From Armatimonadota bacterium (lineage in GTDB: Bacteria; Armatimonadota; UBA5829; DTJY01), in the NCBI GenBank assembly GCA_023511795.1, contig JAIMAU010000010.1, forward strand, positions 1 to 64,000: a DNA stretch of 64,000 bases, in the 5' to 3' direction. Each line of letters begins with the position of its first letter. Position 1 is the stretch's first letter. Shown here piece by piece: positions 57,050 to 64,000 of the stretch. The position numbers and the translations under genes are program-made. Below the pieces are notes generated by a model. The model had not been told where the DNA came from. It made no database searches and was given only the letters and a program-made list of their open reading frames with translations.

Positions 57050-58521
57050 TGAAAGAAGTTAAAGTAAGGTTCCCACCAAGTCCAACAGGTTTTGTTCACA
57101 TTGGGAATATTCGTACGGCGCTCTTTAACTGGCTTTTTGCTAGGCATAGTGGCGGTAAGTTTGTGCTTCGTATTGAAGATACGGACAGGGCCAGGTTGGT
57201 TCCTGGTGCTGAGGAAGAGATTTTCGAGAGCCTAAGATGGATTGGCTTGGTGTGGGATGAGGGGCCGATAGTCGGAGGAGCCTATGGGCCCTATGTACAG
57301 TCTGAGCGATTGGAGATTTACAAAAGGTATGCCGAAGAACTGCTTGAGAAAGGTGCTGCTTATTACTGCTTTTGTACGCCGGAACGATTGGAACAGATGC
57401 GAAGAGAACAAGAAGCTCGTAAAGAGCCTACTGGATATGACCGCACTTGTGCTGCCTTTACTGCTGATGAGGTTAGGGCAAGATTGGAAAAGGGAATCCC
57501 GGCAGTTATTCGCTTCAGAGTTCCCGACACAGGACAGACAACCATCCAAGATTTGGTTAGGGGTGAAATCACCTTCGAGAACCGCTTGCTGGATGATTTT
57601 GTGATTATAAAGTCCGATGGATATCCTACTTACCACTTTGCTAGTGTGGTAGATGACCATGAAATGCGCATTACCCATGTTATTCGCGGCGAGGAATGGA
57701 TATCAAGTACGCCAAAGCATGTGCTTATGTATCAAGCTTTTGGGTGGGAGCCACCGCAATTCGCACATACAACTTCAATTCTTGGGCCAGACCGCACAAG
57801 GTTAAGCAAACGTCATGGAGCAATGCGTTTCCTGGAATATAGGGAGAAAGGCTTCCTCCCTGAGGCTATGGTGAACTATATGGCACTTCTGGGGTGGTCT
57901 TCGGGTGAGGATCGTGATCTTTATACGATTTCGGAGCTAATTGAGCGCTTTAGCATCGAGGGAATTGTTAGAAACCCAGCAATCTTCGACATCCAGAAGC
58001 TTGAATGGATGAACGGTGAGTATATACGTAAGGCAGACCTAGGCCGTATTGCAGACCTTTGCATTCCATTTCTGCGTCAGGCAGGCTTTTTCCCGGAAAA
58101 TCCTACGGTGGAGGATGGGGCATACTTGCGCGAAGTCGTTAATCTTGTGCGCGACCGACTTAAATATTTGGCTCAAATTGTCGAATTTGCTGACTTTTTC
58201 TTTATAAGCGAGCTAAGCTACGAAGAAAAAGGCGTTGAAAAATGGTTGCGGCAAGATTACGTAAAAGAACTACTCTGCAAAATGCTTCCCGCAATACGTG
58301 AGATACCAAAATGGACGGCCGAATCGATAGAAGAAACAGCGCGAAAGGTCGGGGAAGAGATGGGTCTGTCTGGTGGTGCGGTAATCCATCCGCTTCGCAT
58401 GGCTGTCACAGGACGCACAGCGGGCCCTAGCCTTTTTGAAACAATGCGTGTTCTAGGTCGAGAAAGGGTTATAAGTCGTTTAAGCCAGACTCTAGACTTG
58501 TTAACTAGAAATCGGCTCTAA
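57049..58521 (+). CDS. gltX: Glutamyl-tRNA synthetase
   Basis: A 490-residue class I synthetase. HIGH-type motif HIGN (17-20) after RFPPSPTGFV, KMSKS-type motif RLSKRHG (about 251-257), and the Rossmann insertions FVLRIEDTDRARL and YCFCTPERLEQM with Cys residues. The anticodon domain fills 320-490. ATG 57049 overlaps the previous stop as TGATG, with AAAGGAAG upstream, so expression is coupled. Discriminating or non-discriminating type cannot be told; no gatCAB in the window. Confidence 0.96.
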   Translation: MKEVKVRFPPSPTGFVHIGNIRTALFNWLFARHSGGKFVLRIEDTDRARLVPGAEEEIFESLRWIGLVWDEGPIVGGAYGPYVQSERLEIYKRYAEELLEKGAAYYCFCTPERLEQMRREQEARKEPTGYDRTCAAFTADEVRARLEKGIPAVIRFRVPDTGQTTIQDLVRGEITFENRLLDDFVIIKSDGYPTYHFASVVDDHEMRITHVIRGEEWISSTPKHVLMYQAFGWEPPQFAHTTSILGPDRTRLSKRHGAMRFLEYREKGFLPEAMVNYMALLGWSSGEDRDLYTISELIERFSIEGIVRNPAIFDIQKLEWMNGEYIRKADLGRIADLCIPFLRQAGFFPENPTVEDGAYLREVVNLVRDRLKYLAQIVEFADFFFISELSYEEKGVEKWLRQDYVKELLCKMLPAIREIPKWTAESIEETARKVGEEMGLSGGAVIHPLRMAVTGRTAGPSLFETMRVLGRERVISRLSQTLDLLTRNRL

Positions 58522-58635
58522 AAAGTTTCGCGACTTTTGAGGCGTTGAAAAGTAAAGCACAGTAATAGAGGGAAAAATTCAAAAGGTTCGCGATACCTAG
58601 CTTGATTTGGTTTGCTGCTCCATTTCGAGGATTCA

Positions 58636-59544
58636 GTGTTTGAACCATCTTACAAGGAACTCCAAAGAACTGGTGAGCTGCATGAGCGAGTTGAAGCCGC
58701 ATACAGGCTCATGACACCTGCATGCGAGCTCTGCCCGCGATGCTGTGGAATCGACCGCCTTGCAGGTCAAATAGGCGTTTGCCGAACCGGAAAGAATCCG
58801 GTTGTTTCAAGTTATGGGCCGCATTTTGGGGAGGAACCACCACTTGTAGGTTATAACGGCTCGGGCACGATTTTCTTTGGAAACTGCAACTTACTTTGCA
58901 TTTTTTGCCAGAATTATGAAATAAGCCAGGGAGGCGTTGGACACGAGGTTAGTATAGAGAAGCTTGCGGAAATAATGCTGAGTTTAGCTCGCCAAGGTTG
59001 CCATAACATCAACCTTGTTACTCCAACGCATCAGGTGCCGCAAATACTTTCTGCGTTGGAAATAGCAGCTGAGATGGGTTTGGACATCCCATTAGTATAC
59101 AACTGCGGCGGATACGAACCAGTAAAGCTTCTAGCCATCCTTGACGGCATTATTGATATATACATGCCAGATGCAAAATATGGAAGCAACGAAAAAGGTC
59201 GCATCTTCTCAGGTGTGCCTGATTATTGGGACCGAAACCGAGAAGCACTGAGGGAGATGCATCGCCAGGTGGGTGATTTGGTGGTTGATGACCGGGGAAT
59301 CGCACTCCATGGGCTGATTGTTAGACACCTCGTTTTACCGAATAACATGGCAGATACCCAGAATGTGCTTCATTTTATTGCAAATGAGATAAGCCGCGAC
59401 ACCTATATAAATATCATGGACCAGTACAGGCCGTTGGCAAAAGCTATTGGTCATCCCACTATAGGAAGGAGAATAACCTCTGAGGAATACCGAGAAGCCC
59501 TTCGAATTGCTCGTGCCGAGGGTCTATGGCGTTTTGCTGAATGA
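58636..59544 (+). CDS. Radical SAM protein (COG1313, PflX-like)
   Basis: A 302-residue enzyme with CxxxCxxC at Cys84, Cys88, Cys91 (GNCNLLCIFCQN), a preceding Cys-rich entry CELCPRCCGIDRLAGQIGVC, and downstream radical SAM strands (INLVTPTHQVPQIL, YNCGGYEPVKLL, IDIYMPDAKYGS, GLIVRHLVLPNN). Such proteins resemble pyruvate-formate-lyase activating enzymes; their substrates are unknown. GTG 58636 has GAGG five bases upstream; TTG 58612 is an alternative. No glycyl-radical enzyme is adjacent. The 114 bases before it hold no gene. Confidence 0.88.
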   Translation: MFEPSYKELQRTGELHERVEAAYRLMTPACELCPRCCGIDRLAGQIGVCRTGKNPVVSSYGPHFGEEPPLVGYNGSGTIFFGNCNLLCIFCQNYEISQGGVGHEVSIEKLAEIMLSLARQGCHNINLVTPTHQVPQILSALEIAAEMGLDIPLVYNCGGYEPVKLLAILDGIIDIYMPDAKYGSNEKGRIFSGVPDYWDRNREALREMHRQVGDLVVDDRGIALHGLIVRHLVLPNNMADTQNVLHFIANEISRDTYINIMDQYRPLAKAIGHPTIGRRITSEEYREALRIARAEGLWRFAE

Positions 59545-59600
59545 TATTTACATTCGTTCGGAGCTGAGGTAGTTGGGCTAACAACGTTTAAGCTTGGCTT

Positions 59601-60497
59601 CTACCAATACTCCGGCCCTAGAATGCGAATTGTCCTTGGGTATGGTTCCCAAAGTACCCCTGCTCCAAAGAGCGGTACCACATATCTCGGCGGAATGTAG
59701 GTTATCCCACCGTATACATAAGAAGAAATTGGCAGGCAAATTGGCACGCCATTCAGTAGTGCTCTCTGAGTTCCCGCAAATATCTCCAGTGTGACGCCAG
59801 GCTGTCGGAAAATCACCGAGCGGGGTGTCCATGCTATGTTAGCCCCTAGCGCATCGAATACTGGTCTTGCTGGCAGAAGCACAGTATCTCCAATCATATA
59901 CGGTATTACCGGTTCTGGAAGCGGTTGTCCGTTAATAATCGGTTGCAAAGGTTTTCCTGGGCGTGGCACAATAGCTTCAGTATGAGATTTACACCCTATG
60001 ACATTTACTGTTATGGGAGCAATCTGTGGTTTGCCAATTGGTTTGCCGCCTTTCAACAAGGCTGGTGTTAATGTGTGACTGCCTTTGTCGATTATCGTTA
60101 AAAGACCGGTGACGGTGATTGAATCGCCAGGCTCAAGCGTTCCGCGAAATCCCCATCTATAAGGATATCCGTCATTTCCGCCGTTTAAAGAAACGCCGAC
60201 CATATACCGACCTGGTTGGGCTTCGTAGCCAAGATCTCCAAATGTCTTTTGCGATGTATATGTCATGCCTGAGAACGGTCGTTGAGAAGAAATTGGCGTT
60301 GATGTGTTGTTTTTGACACTAAACACAATCCTGATTGGTCGGCATTGTTCGGTGATAGTTGGCAGAACCATGAATCCTGTCAGTGCTACGGTATTTCCCG
60401 TTAGCAATGTGTTTTGTACCAACCCAGCTGGGCTGGCAGCAAATGGCGCGGTGAAAAGTAGCATGAGTATCGAGGCAATTACTATTGACTTTTTCAT
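59601..60497 (-). CDS. Exported protein with copper-amine-oxidase N-domain
   Basis: A 298-residue protein with a signal peptide (KKSIVIASILMLLFTAPFAA). Residues about 35-170 form an immunoglobulin-like domain (RPIRIVFSVKNNTSTPISS, LEPGDSITVTGLLTI). The C-terminal 110 residues fit the copper amine oxidase N-terminal-like module: PYMIGDTVLLPARPVFDALGANIAW and ITYIPPRYVVPLFGAGVLWEP. Such modules act in the cell wall of many bacteria and carry no oxidase activity alone. AGAGGATGGCA upstream supports the second of two ATGs. Confidence 0.82.
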   Translation of the reverse strand: MKKSIVIASILMLLFTAPFAASPAGLVQNTLLTGNTVALTGFMVLPTITEQCRPIRIVFSVKNNTSTPISSQRPFSGMTYTSQKTFGDLGYEAQPGRYMVGVSLNGGNDGYPYRWGFRGTLEPGDSITVTGLLTIIDKGSHTLTPALLKGGKPIGKPQIAPITVNVIGCKSHTEAIVPRPGKPLQPIINGQPLPEPVIPYMIGDTVLLPARPVFDALGANIAWTPRSVIFRQPGVTLEIFAGTQRALLNGVPICLPISSYVYGGITYIPPRYVVPLFGAGVLWEPYPRTIRILGPEYW

Positions 60498-60721
60498 TGC
60501 CATCCTCTATCGCCTCACATTTGTTCCCAATTTTGTATATTCCTTTCCTTAAAGAAGATGAAACAAGATAAGGGGCAGACTTTAAAAGGGAGTGTTGCAG
60601 CAGGTTTTGTGTGCTGAGCTCTTAAATTTGCAAATGAAGGTCACGCCTGGCGTGGATGTGATGCTTACTCGAACAATCTTTGATCATTTGCTTCAGCTTT
60701 TATTAAAAGCTTAAGTATTAT

Positions 60722-61792
60722 TCAGTTAACCCGATTGGTTTTCTTGCATACTGCTCGGTCGCCAGCAACCAGCTTTGATTCATCGGCATAGAAATAAATG
60801 AGGACTATTTTTATGATTACCGCCAAAGGAATTGCTACGAGGGCGCCTACAATCCCAGCTAGACTGCCGCCGATAAGAACCGATAATGCGACTGTTACTG
60901 GCTCCAACCCGACTGCTTTCGCCATTACCAATGGGGCTAAAAGCACATTCTCGACGACCTGCACCAATATTGTAACACCAGCGGCTTTTAAAGCGAGCAC
61001 TGGGTTTATCAATACTGCGACAATAGCGACGATAATGGTTGTCAACACAGGCCCGAAGGTTGGCACTATTTCCAAGAGCCCGGCCACCACGGCAAAGACA
61101 GCCGGATATGGCATTCCTACGAGGTAGAGGCCAATTCCAGTTATCAAGCCGACAGTAAGCATTAGAAAAATTTCGCCTTTGAGAAAGCTGCGAAAAGCTT
61201 GTCCGGCACAAGTTAATAAGTCATCAATGCTTTCCTGGTGTTGTCGCGGCGTAATGGCGAGAATCATTCGTCTGTATCCATTTGCGTTTAGTAGCATGAA
61301 AAAGGTAAGTAATGGAATAAAAATCAAGGCAAAGAAACCGCCGAACAAAGCCGAAACAACCGGCAGAGTCAGGCTTGTCAATTTAATTGCTGCTGTTTGG
61401 AGTTCGGTGAGCCCTTTGTCGACCAATCTCCGCCATTGTCCAGGAAGCGCAAAGTATCGCTCTTGAAGATTGTTTAAGATGTCGCGTGCTCTGGAGAGAT
61501 AATGAGGTATAGAGTCAATAAATTGCTGAAACTGGTCGCTCACAACGGGGGCTAGCAGACCTGTAAGCACGATGATAATAATGACGATTAGTAGATAGAC
61601 GGTGAGGATTGCGAAGATTTTTGGGAGTTTTTTTTCCAGCAGACCAACGAATGGGGCGACGACAAAGGCAAGCAAAGCAGCAAGAACAAAAATGACGAGA
61701 ACATTCCAAAAAAAATAGAGCAGGGCAATGCTTGTTGCAATCAAAATTAGCGGTGTCCAGGATCTTGCGTATTCGGTTTGTAATTTTAGCAT
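60722..61792 (-). CDS. AI-2E family permease
   Basis: A 356-residue membrane protein with about eight helices. The central LTFFMLLNANGYRRMILAITP region and the C-terminal motif VPTFGPVLTTIIVAIVAVLINPVLALKAAGVTILVQVVENVLLAPLVM (in pieces) define the AI-2E family. Members export varied substrates; AI-2 itself is proven only in some. Seven bases after the YihY gene. The 224-base gap 60498-60721 holds no gene. Confidence 0.9.
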   Translation of the reverse strand: MLKLQTEYARSWTPLILIATSIALLYFFWNVLVIFVLAALLAFVVAPFVGLLEKKLPKIFAILTVYLLIVIIIIVLTGLLAPVVSDQFQQFIDSIPHYLSRARDILNNLQERYFALPGQWRRLVDKGLTELQTAAIKLTSLTLPVVSALFGGFFALIFIPLLTFFMLLNANGYRRMILAITPRQHQESIDDLLTCAGQAFRSFLKGEIFLMLTVGLITGIGLYLVGMPYPAVFAVVAGLLEIVPTFGPVLTTIIVAIVAVLINPVLALKAAGVTILVQVVENVLLAPLVMAKAVGLEPVTVALSVLIGGSLAGIVGALVAIPLAVIIKIVLIYFYADESKLVAGDRAVCKKTNRVN

Positions 61793-61799
61793 TCGGGCA

Positions 61800-62678
61800 T
61801 CATCCTTCTTTTTGTTTAGTTCGCTCTACGTATACGGAAGCTACTTCTGCTCCTAAGATCCCTATTAAAGATGTATAGTATATCCACAAAACTAGAATAA
61901 CAACACCTCCAAGTGTGCCGTAAACAGCATTGAAGTTGGCAATGTTTGTGACGTACCACTGGAAACCGTGCTTGGCAATCTCAAACAAGATACCAGCTGT
62001 TAATCCCCCTAATATTGGCCCGCGAAGGCCAACATCTGCCAATGGAAGGTATTTATAAATTAAAGTAAATGCTATAACCGAAATGACAAAAGGAACAAGT
62101 ATTCCAAGAAACACATTCCATACAAGTTGAAAATCCGCAAGCTCTTTCCCTAGTACCTTAATGCCAAATCCTCGGATGATGTCTGCTAATGAGGACATGC
62201 CCACAGAAAGTATAAAAAGAATACCTATTATGATTACCATAGCCAAAGCAGTAGCCCTTGCGCGAAGAAACCCGATGCGCTCTGCACTGCCCAATGCTAT
62301 GTTAATCGCATGTTGCAGGATGACAAACACCTGACTTCCTGTCCACAGTAAGGCTAAAACTCCTATGCCACCAAGAATGCTTGATTGTTTGCTAAGAAGA
62401 ACTAGATTTCGCTCTAGTTCCTCGCGGCCGACGGGTATGAAATTCCTTACAAAAGTTATAACCTGGTGCCTTGTTGATTCCGAACCTAAGATATGACCTA
62501 AAACTGCAATTCCTAGTAGGAGCAGCGGTATAATCGAGATTAGCCCATAAAAGGCAATCGCTGCCGCGAATAATGATCCCCTATCTTTGCTGAACTTGCC
62601 CATGACCTCTTTGGCGAAGCCATGTGTCTGCTTAAGCAGTTTGACCATTCTGCTTTCCATTCCAGTTGCCATTGCCAA
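61800..62678 (-). CDS. YihY/BrkB family membrane protein
   Basis: A 292-residue protein with six helices. DRGSLFAAAIAFYGLISIIPLLLLGIAVLG (in pieces) near residues 30-60 and TAGILFEIAKHGFQWYVTNIANFNAVYGTLGGVVILVLWIYYTS near 225-270 are the BrkB hallmarks. Function undecided: once thought to be RNase BN, now considered a membrane protein of unknown role. The TTG 62678 has AAAGGG five bases before; ATG 62672 is close. Confidence 0.88.
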   Translation of the reverse strand: MAMATGMESRMVKLLKQTHGFAKEVMGKFSKDRGSLFAAAIAFYGLISIIPLLLLGIAVLGHILGSESTRHQVITFVRNFIPVGREELERNLVLLSKQSSILGGIGVLALLWTGSQVFVILQHAINIALGSAERIGFLRARATALAMVIIIGILFILSVGMSSLADIIRGFGIKVLGKELADFQLVWNVFLGILVPFVISVIAFTLIYKYLPLADVGLRGPILGGLTAGILFEIAKHGFQWYVTNIANFNAVYGTLGGVVILVLWIYYTSLIGILGAEVASVYVERTKQKEG

Positions 62679-62746
62679 TTCTACCCTTTTGGCAATATTC
62701 CTTTAGGCTATATTACTGGCCATGGGGTTGATTTACCTTCTTACAG

Positions 62747-64000
62747 CTATCTTCCTGGTTGTTTCCTAACTGTTACAGTGTATGCCGCTGCTTCCTCGCC
62801 TTTCTCATTTAGCACACTGGCTGTAATTGTATAGACTAGCGGATGTTCTGGAAGTCGGTAAAAACTTGATAGTTGCCCATAATCCCAGCCTTTGTCGAAA
62901 GGTATATTTTCCTCGGCGCCTTCCCATGGCACAGTAATTGGCAATGGAGAGGTTCTAAAGCGGCCATCAGCGTCTGCAACCACGTCTTCTACGGCAGTAA
63001 TACCTTGAAGAGGGAGACTGCCTAAGAGGTTTTGGTAGTAGCCGACTGTAACCCTAACTATCGCTCCGGGTTGGGCAAACCCCTCGACCACTAATGGACT
63101 TCTGACTTGCTGCCCTTGGCTAGGATAAGTTATCCTCGGGAGGTAGCCTCCAGAGGTAACAATGCTAATCGGGCGCCTCGAAGTTACGCTATATGAGCGG
63201 CCTTGCGGGTCGATGAATCTAACGGTGACTTTGGCTCCTTGGAGTACATCCCCTTGTTTGACATTATATTCGCCGGCATATACGCCCGGAGAAGTCTCGG
63301 TCATGGGTACGTTTTCTGCAAGCCCAGGAATCGTATAAGTCGCAGTACCTCCTGGGTATGCTAGGAAAGTAATCACAAGTGTGTCGCCTTCTTTAAGTGG
63401 TCCTGTTGTATTAAGACTTAGTGCTGCCTCGCTGTTTGGATTTGGTGGTTCAGGTTGGGAGACAACTCGAATTGCTAGCGCTTCATTGCTACCTGGGATG
63501 ATGCTCGCAATGATCAAATCTCCCAAGCGAAGGTCTGAAAGTTCGCCTGTGATGTCTTCAGGTAGCAGAATTTGTGTATCTTCAGAAATGGCGAGCGTTC
63601 TGCCGGTATCGAGCATTATACTAGACGTGCCGATTGATTGTACTCTTCCACGAATTTCTTGATATTTTGCCCGAATGCTTCTAACAACTTTTCTTTCATC
63701 AAGGGTAAGTACAACTTGATCGCCTGGTCTAATCTCCCCAAGCGTTACCTCTATGCCCCGCTGGCCGAGTGCTCCACGCACAATGACGGCATTGCGGGCA
63801 ACCGTGAATGTTACATTGCGCCCTTGAGTTCTTATAGTTATTCTAGGGTTGCCTGGAGATGGTATAACTCGAATGGCGGTTCCTCGCACGGTTTGCATCC
63901 CAGGTTGAGGTTTGGCAGACGGAGGTTGAGCTACTCCAGGTGGGGGATATAATATTCGAGGTGGTGCATATCTCCCCGGGAAAACAGGCTCGAGCCTAAT
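62747..64000 (-). CDS. Gmad2-domain envelope protein (N-terminus beyond window)
   Basis: The frame is open from the stop at 62747 to the window edge: the 34 codons upstream of the ATG at 63898 contain no stop and encode a Pro-rich stretch, so the true start lies outside. The visible 417 residues hold two beta-barrel-like modules resembling DUF5666 (RGTAIRVIPSPGNPRITIRT, IRGRVQSIGTSSIMLDTGR), an Ig-like domain (LKEGDTLVITFLAYPGGTATY) and a C-terminal Gmad2 domain (ITYPSQGQQVRSPLVVEGFAQPGAIVRVTV in pieces) known from spore germination GerM-like proteins. Probably anchored in the envelope. No sporulation gene was seen. Confidence 0.75.
   Translation of the reverse strand: MRLEPVFPGRYAPPRILYPPPGVAQPPSAKPQPGMQTVRGTAIRVIPSPGNPRITIRTQGRNVTFTVARNAVIVRGALGQRGIEVTLGEIRPGDQVVLTLDERKVVRSIRAKYQEIRGRVQSIGTSSIMLDTGRTLAISEDTQILLPEDITGELSDLRLGDLIIASIIPGSNEALAIRVVSQPEPPNPNSEAALSLNTTGPLKEGDTLVITFLAYPGGTATYTIPGLAENVPMTETSPGVYAGEYNVKQGDVLQGAKVTVRFIDPQGRSYSVTSRRPISIVTSGGYLPRITYPSQGQQVRSPLVVEGFAQPGAIVRVTVGYYQNLLGSLPLQGITAVEDVVADADGRFRTSPLPITVPWEGAEENIPFDKGWDYGQLSSFYRLPEHPLVYTITASVLNEKGEEAAAYTVTVRKQPGR

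Noticed and set aside
60695-60711. Inverted repeat AGCTTTT/AAAAGCT beside the AI-2E gene end
   Set aside because: A/T-rich stem with no T-run on the minus strand; weak as a terminator.

Overview
The window is dense bacterial DNA of one chromosomal type: long genes on both strands, short gaps, good Shine-Dalgarno sites, frequent TTG/GTG starts and many Sec signal peptides. I see no plasmid, phage, insertion-sequence or CRISPR signature. No gene names the lineage. The mix suggests an uncultured bacterium, perhaps near Armatimonadota; this is inference. It rests on RNase Y with YmdB, VanW, copper-amine-oxidase N-domain proteins, orphan FtsX permeases, an OPT/DUF6785-like carrier, UroD-like and secreted ADP-ribosylglycohydrolase-like genes inside a glycan locus, and no SusC/SusD pair.

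Layout. 1-9.5 kb: 5' part of a minus-strand tRNA (Pro-like), then a protein/peptide module: a catalytic M16 metalloprotease, an M16 homologue without the zinc motif, a 1515-residue fusion of a degenerate M28 peptidase domain to an FtsX-type permease, and an OPT-like transporter. 9.5-12.4 kb: four-gene plus-strand set with an internally duplicated protein of unknown function, a PqqD-like protein, a very small FtsX permease and its ATPase. 12.4-15.1 kb: an Old Yellow Enzyme/GltD-type fusion oxidoreductase. 15.2-31.8 kb: a glycan-directed locus. A GH106-like hydrolase and a UroD-like methyltransferase run plus; six genes run minus as one apparent operon (exported beta-sandwich glycosidase-like protein, exported ADP-ribosylglycohydrolase-like protein, FAD oxidoreductase, GH20-like protein, toroid lyase-like protein, DUF6259-like protein).

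32-41.5 kb: vanW, then cinA-thpR-recA-recX-rny-ymdB, a PKD-domain exported protein and a UbiA-type prenyltransferase. 41.6-43 kb: two small regulators with clear sigma-70 promoters (a BlaI-like repressor and an unfamiliar HTH protein with a Cys/His tail). 43-47.8 kb: an SdhA-like flavoprotein, eda-kdgK (KDPG aldolase and KDG kinase) and, divergently, a GHL10 family hydrolase across a shared palindrome; these could receive uronic-acid products of glycan breakdown. 47.8-51.3 kb: rsmG, an isoprenylcysteine-methyltransferase-like protein, hemB, a sugar-phosphate-isomerase-like gene and an 87-residue LuxR-type regulator.

51.6-58.5 kb: ftsK-rimO-(unknown four-winged-helix protein)-gltX, with start/stop overlaps between the last three. 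58.6-64 kb: a COG1313-type radical SAM protein, an exported copper-amine-oxidase N-domain protein, an AI-2E family permease, a YihY/BrkB protein, and a Gmad2-domain protein cut by the window end. No gene-free stretch exceeds about 270 bases.

The best candidates for undescribed biology are the glycan locus with its secreted ADP-ribosylglycohydrolase-like and UroD-like members, the mini-FtsX/PqqD/duplicated-protein operon, the pseudo-M28-FtsX fusion with its peptidase neighbours, and the four-winged-helix protein coupled to rimO and gltX. Every functional statement is from reading the sequence and remembered family features; no search was run.
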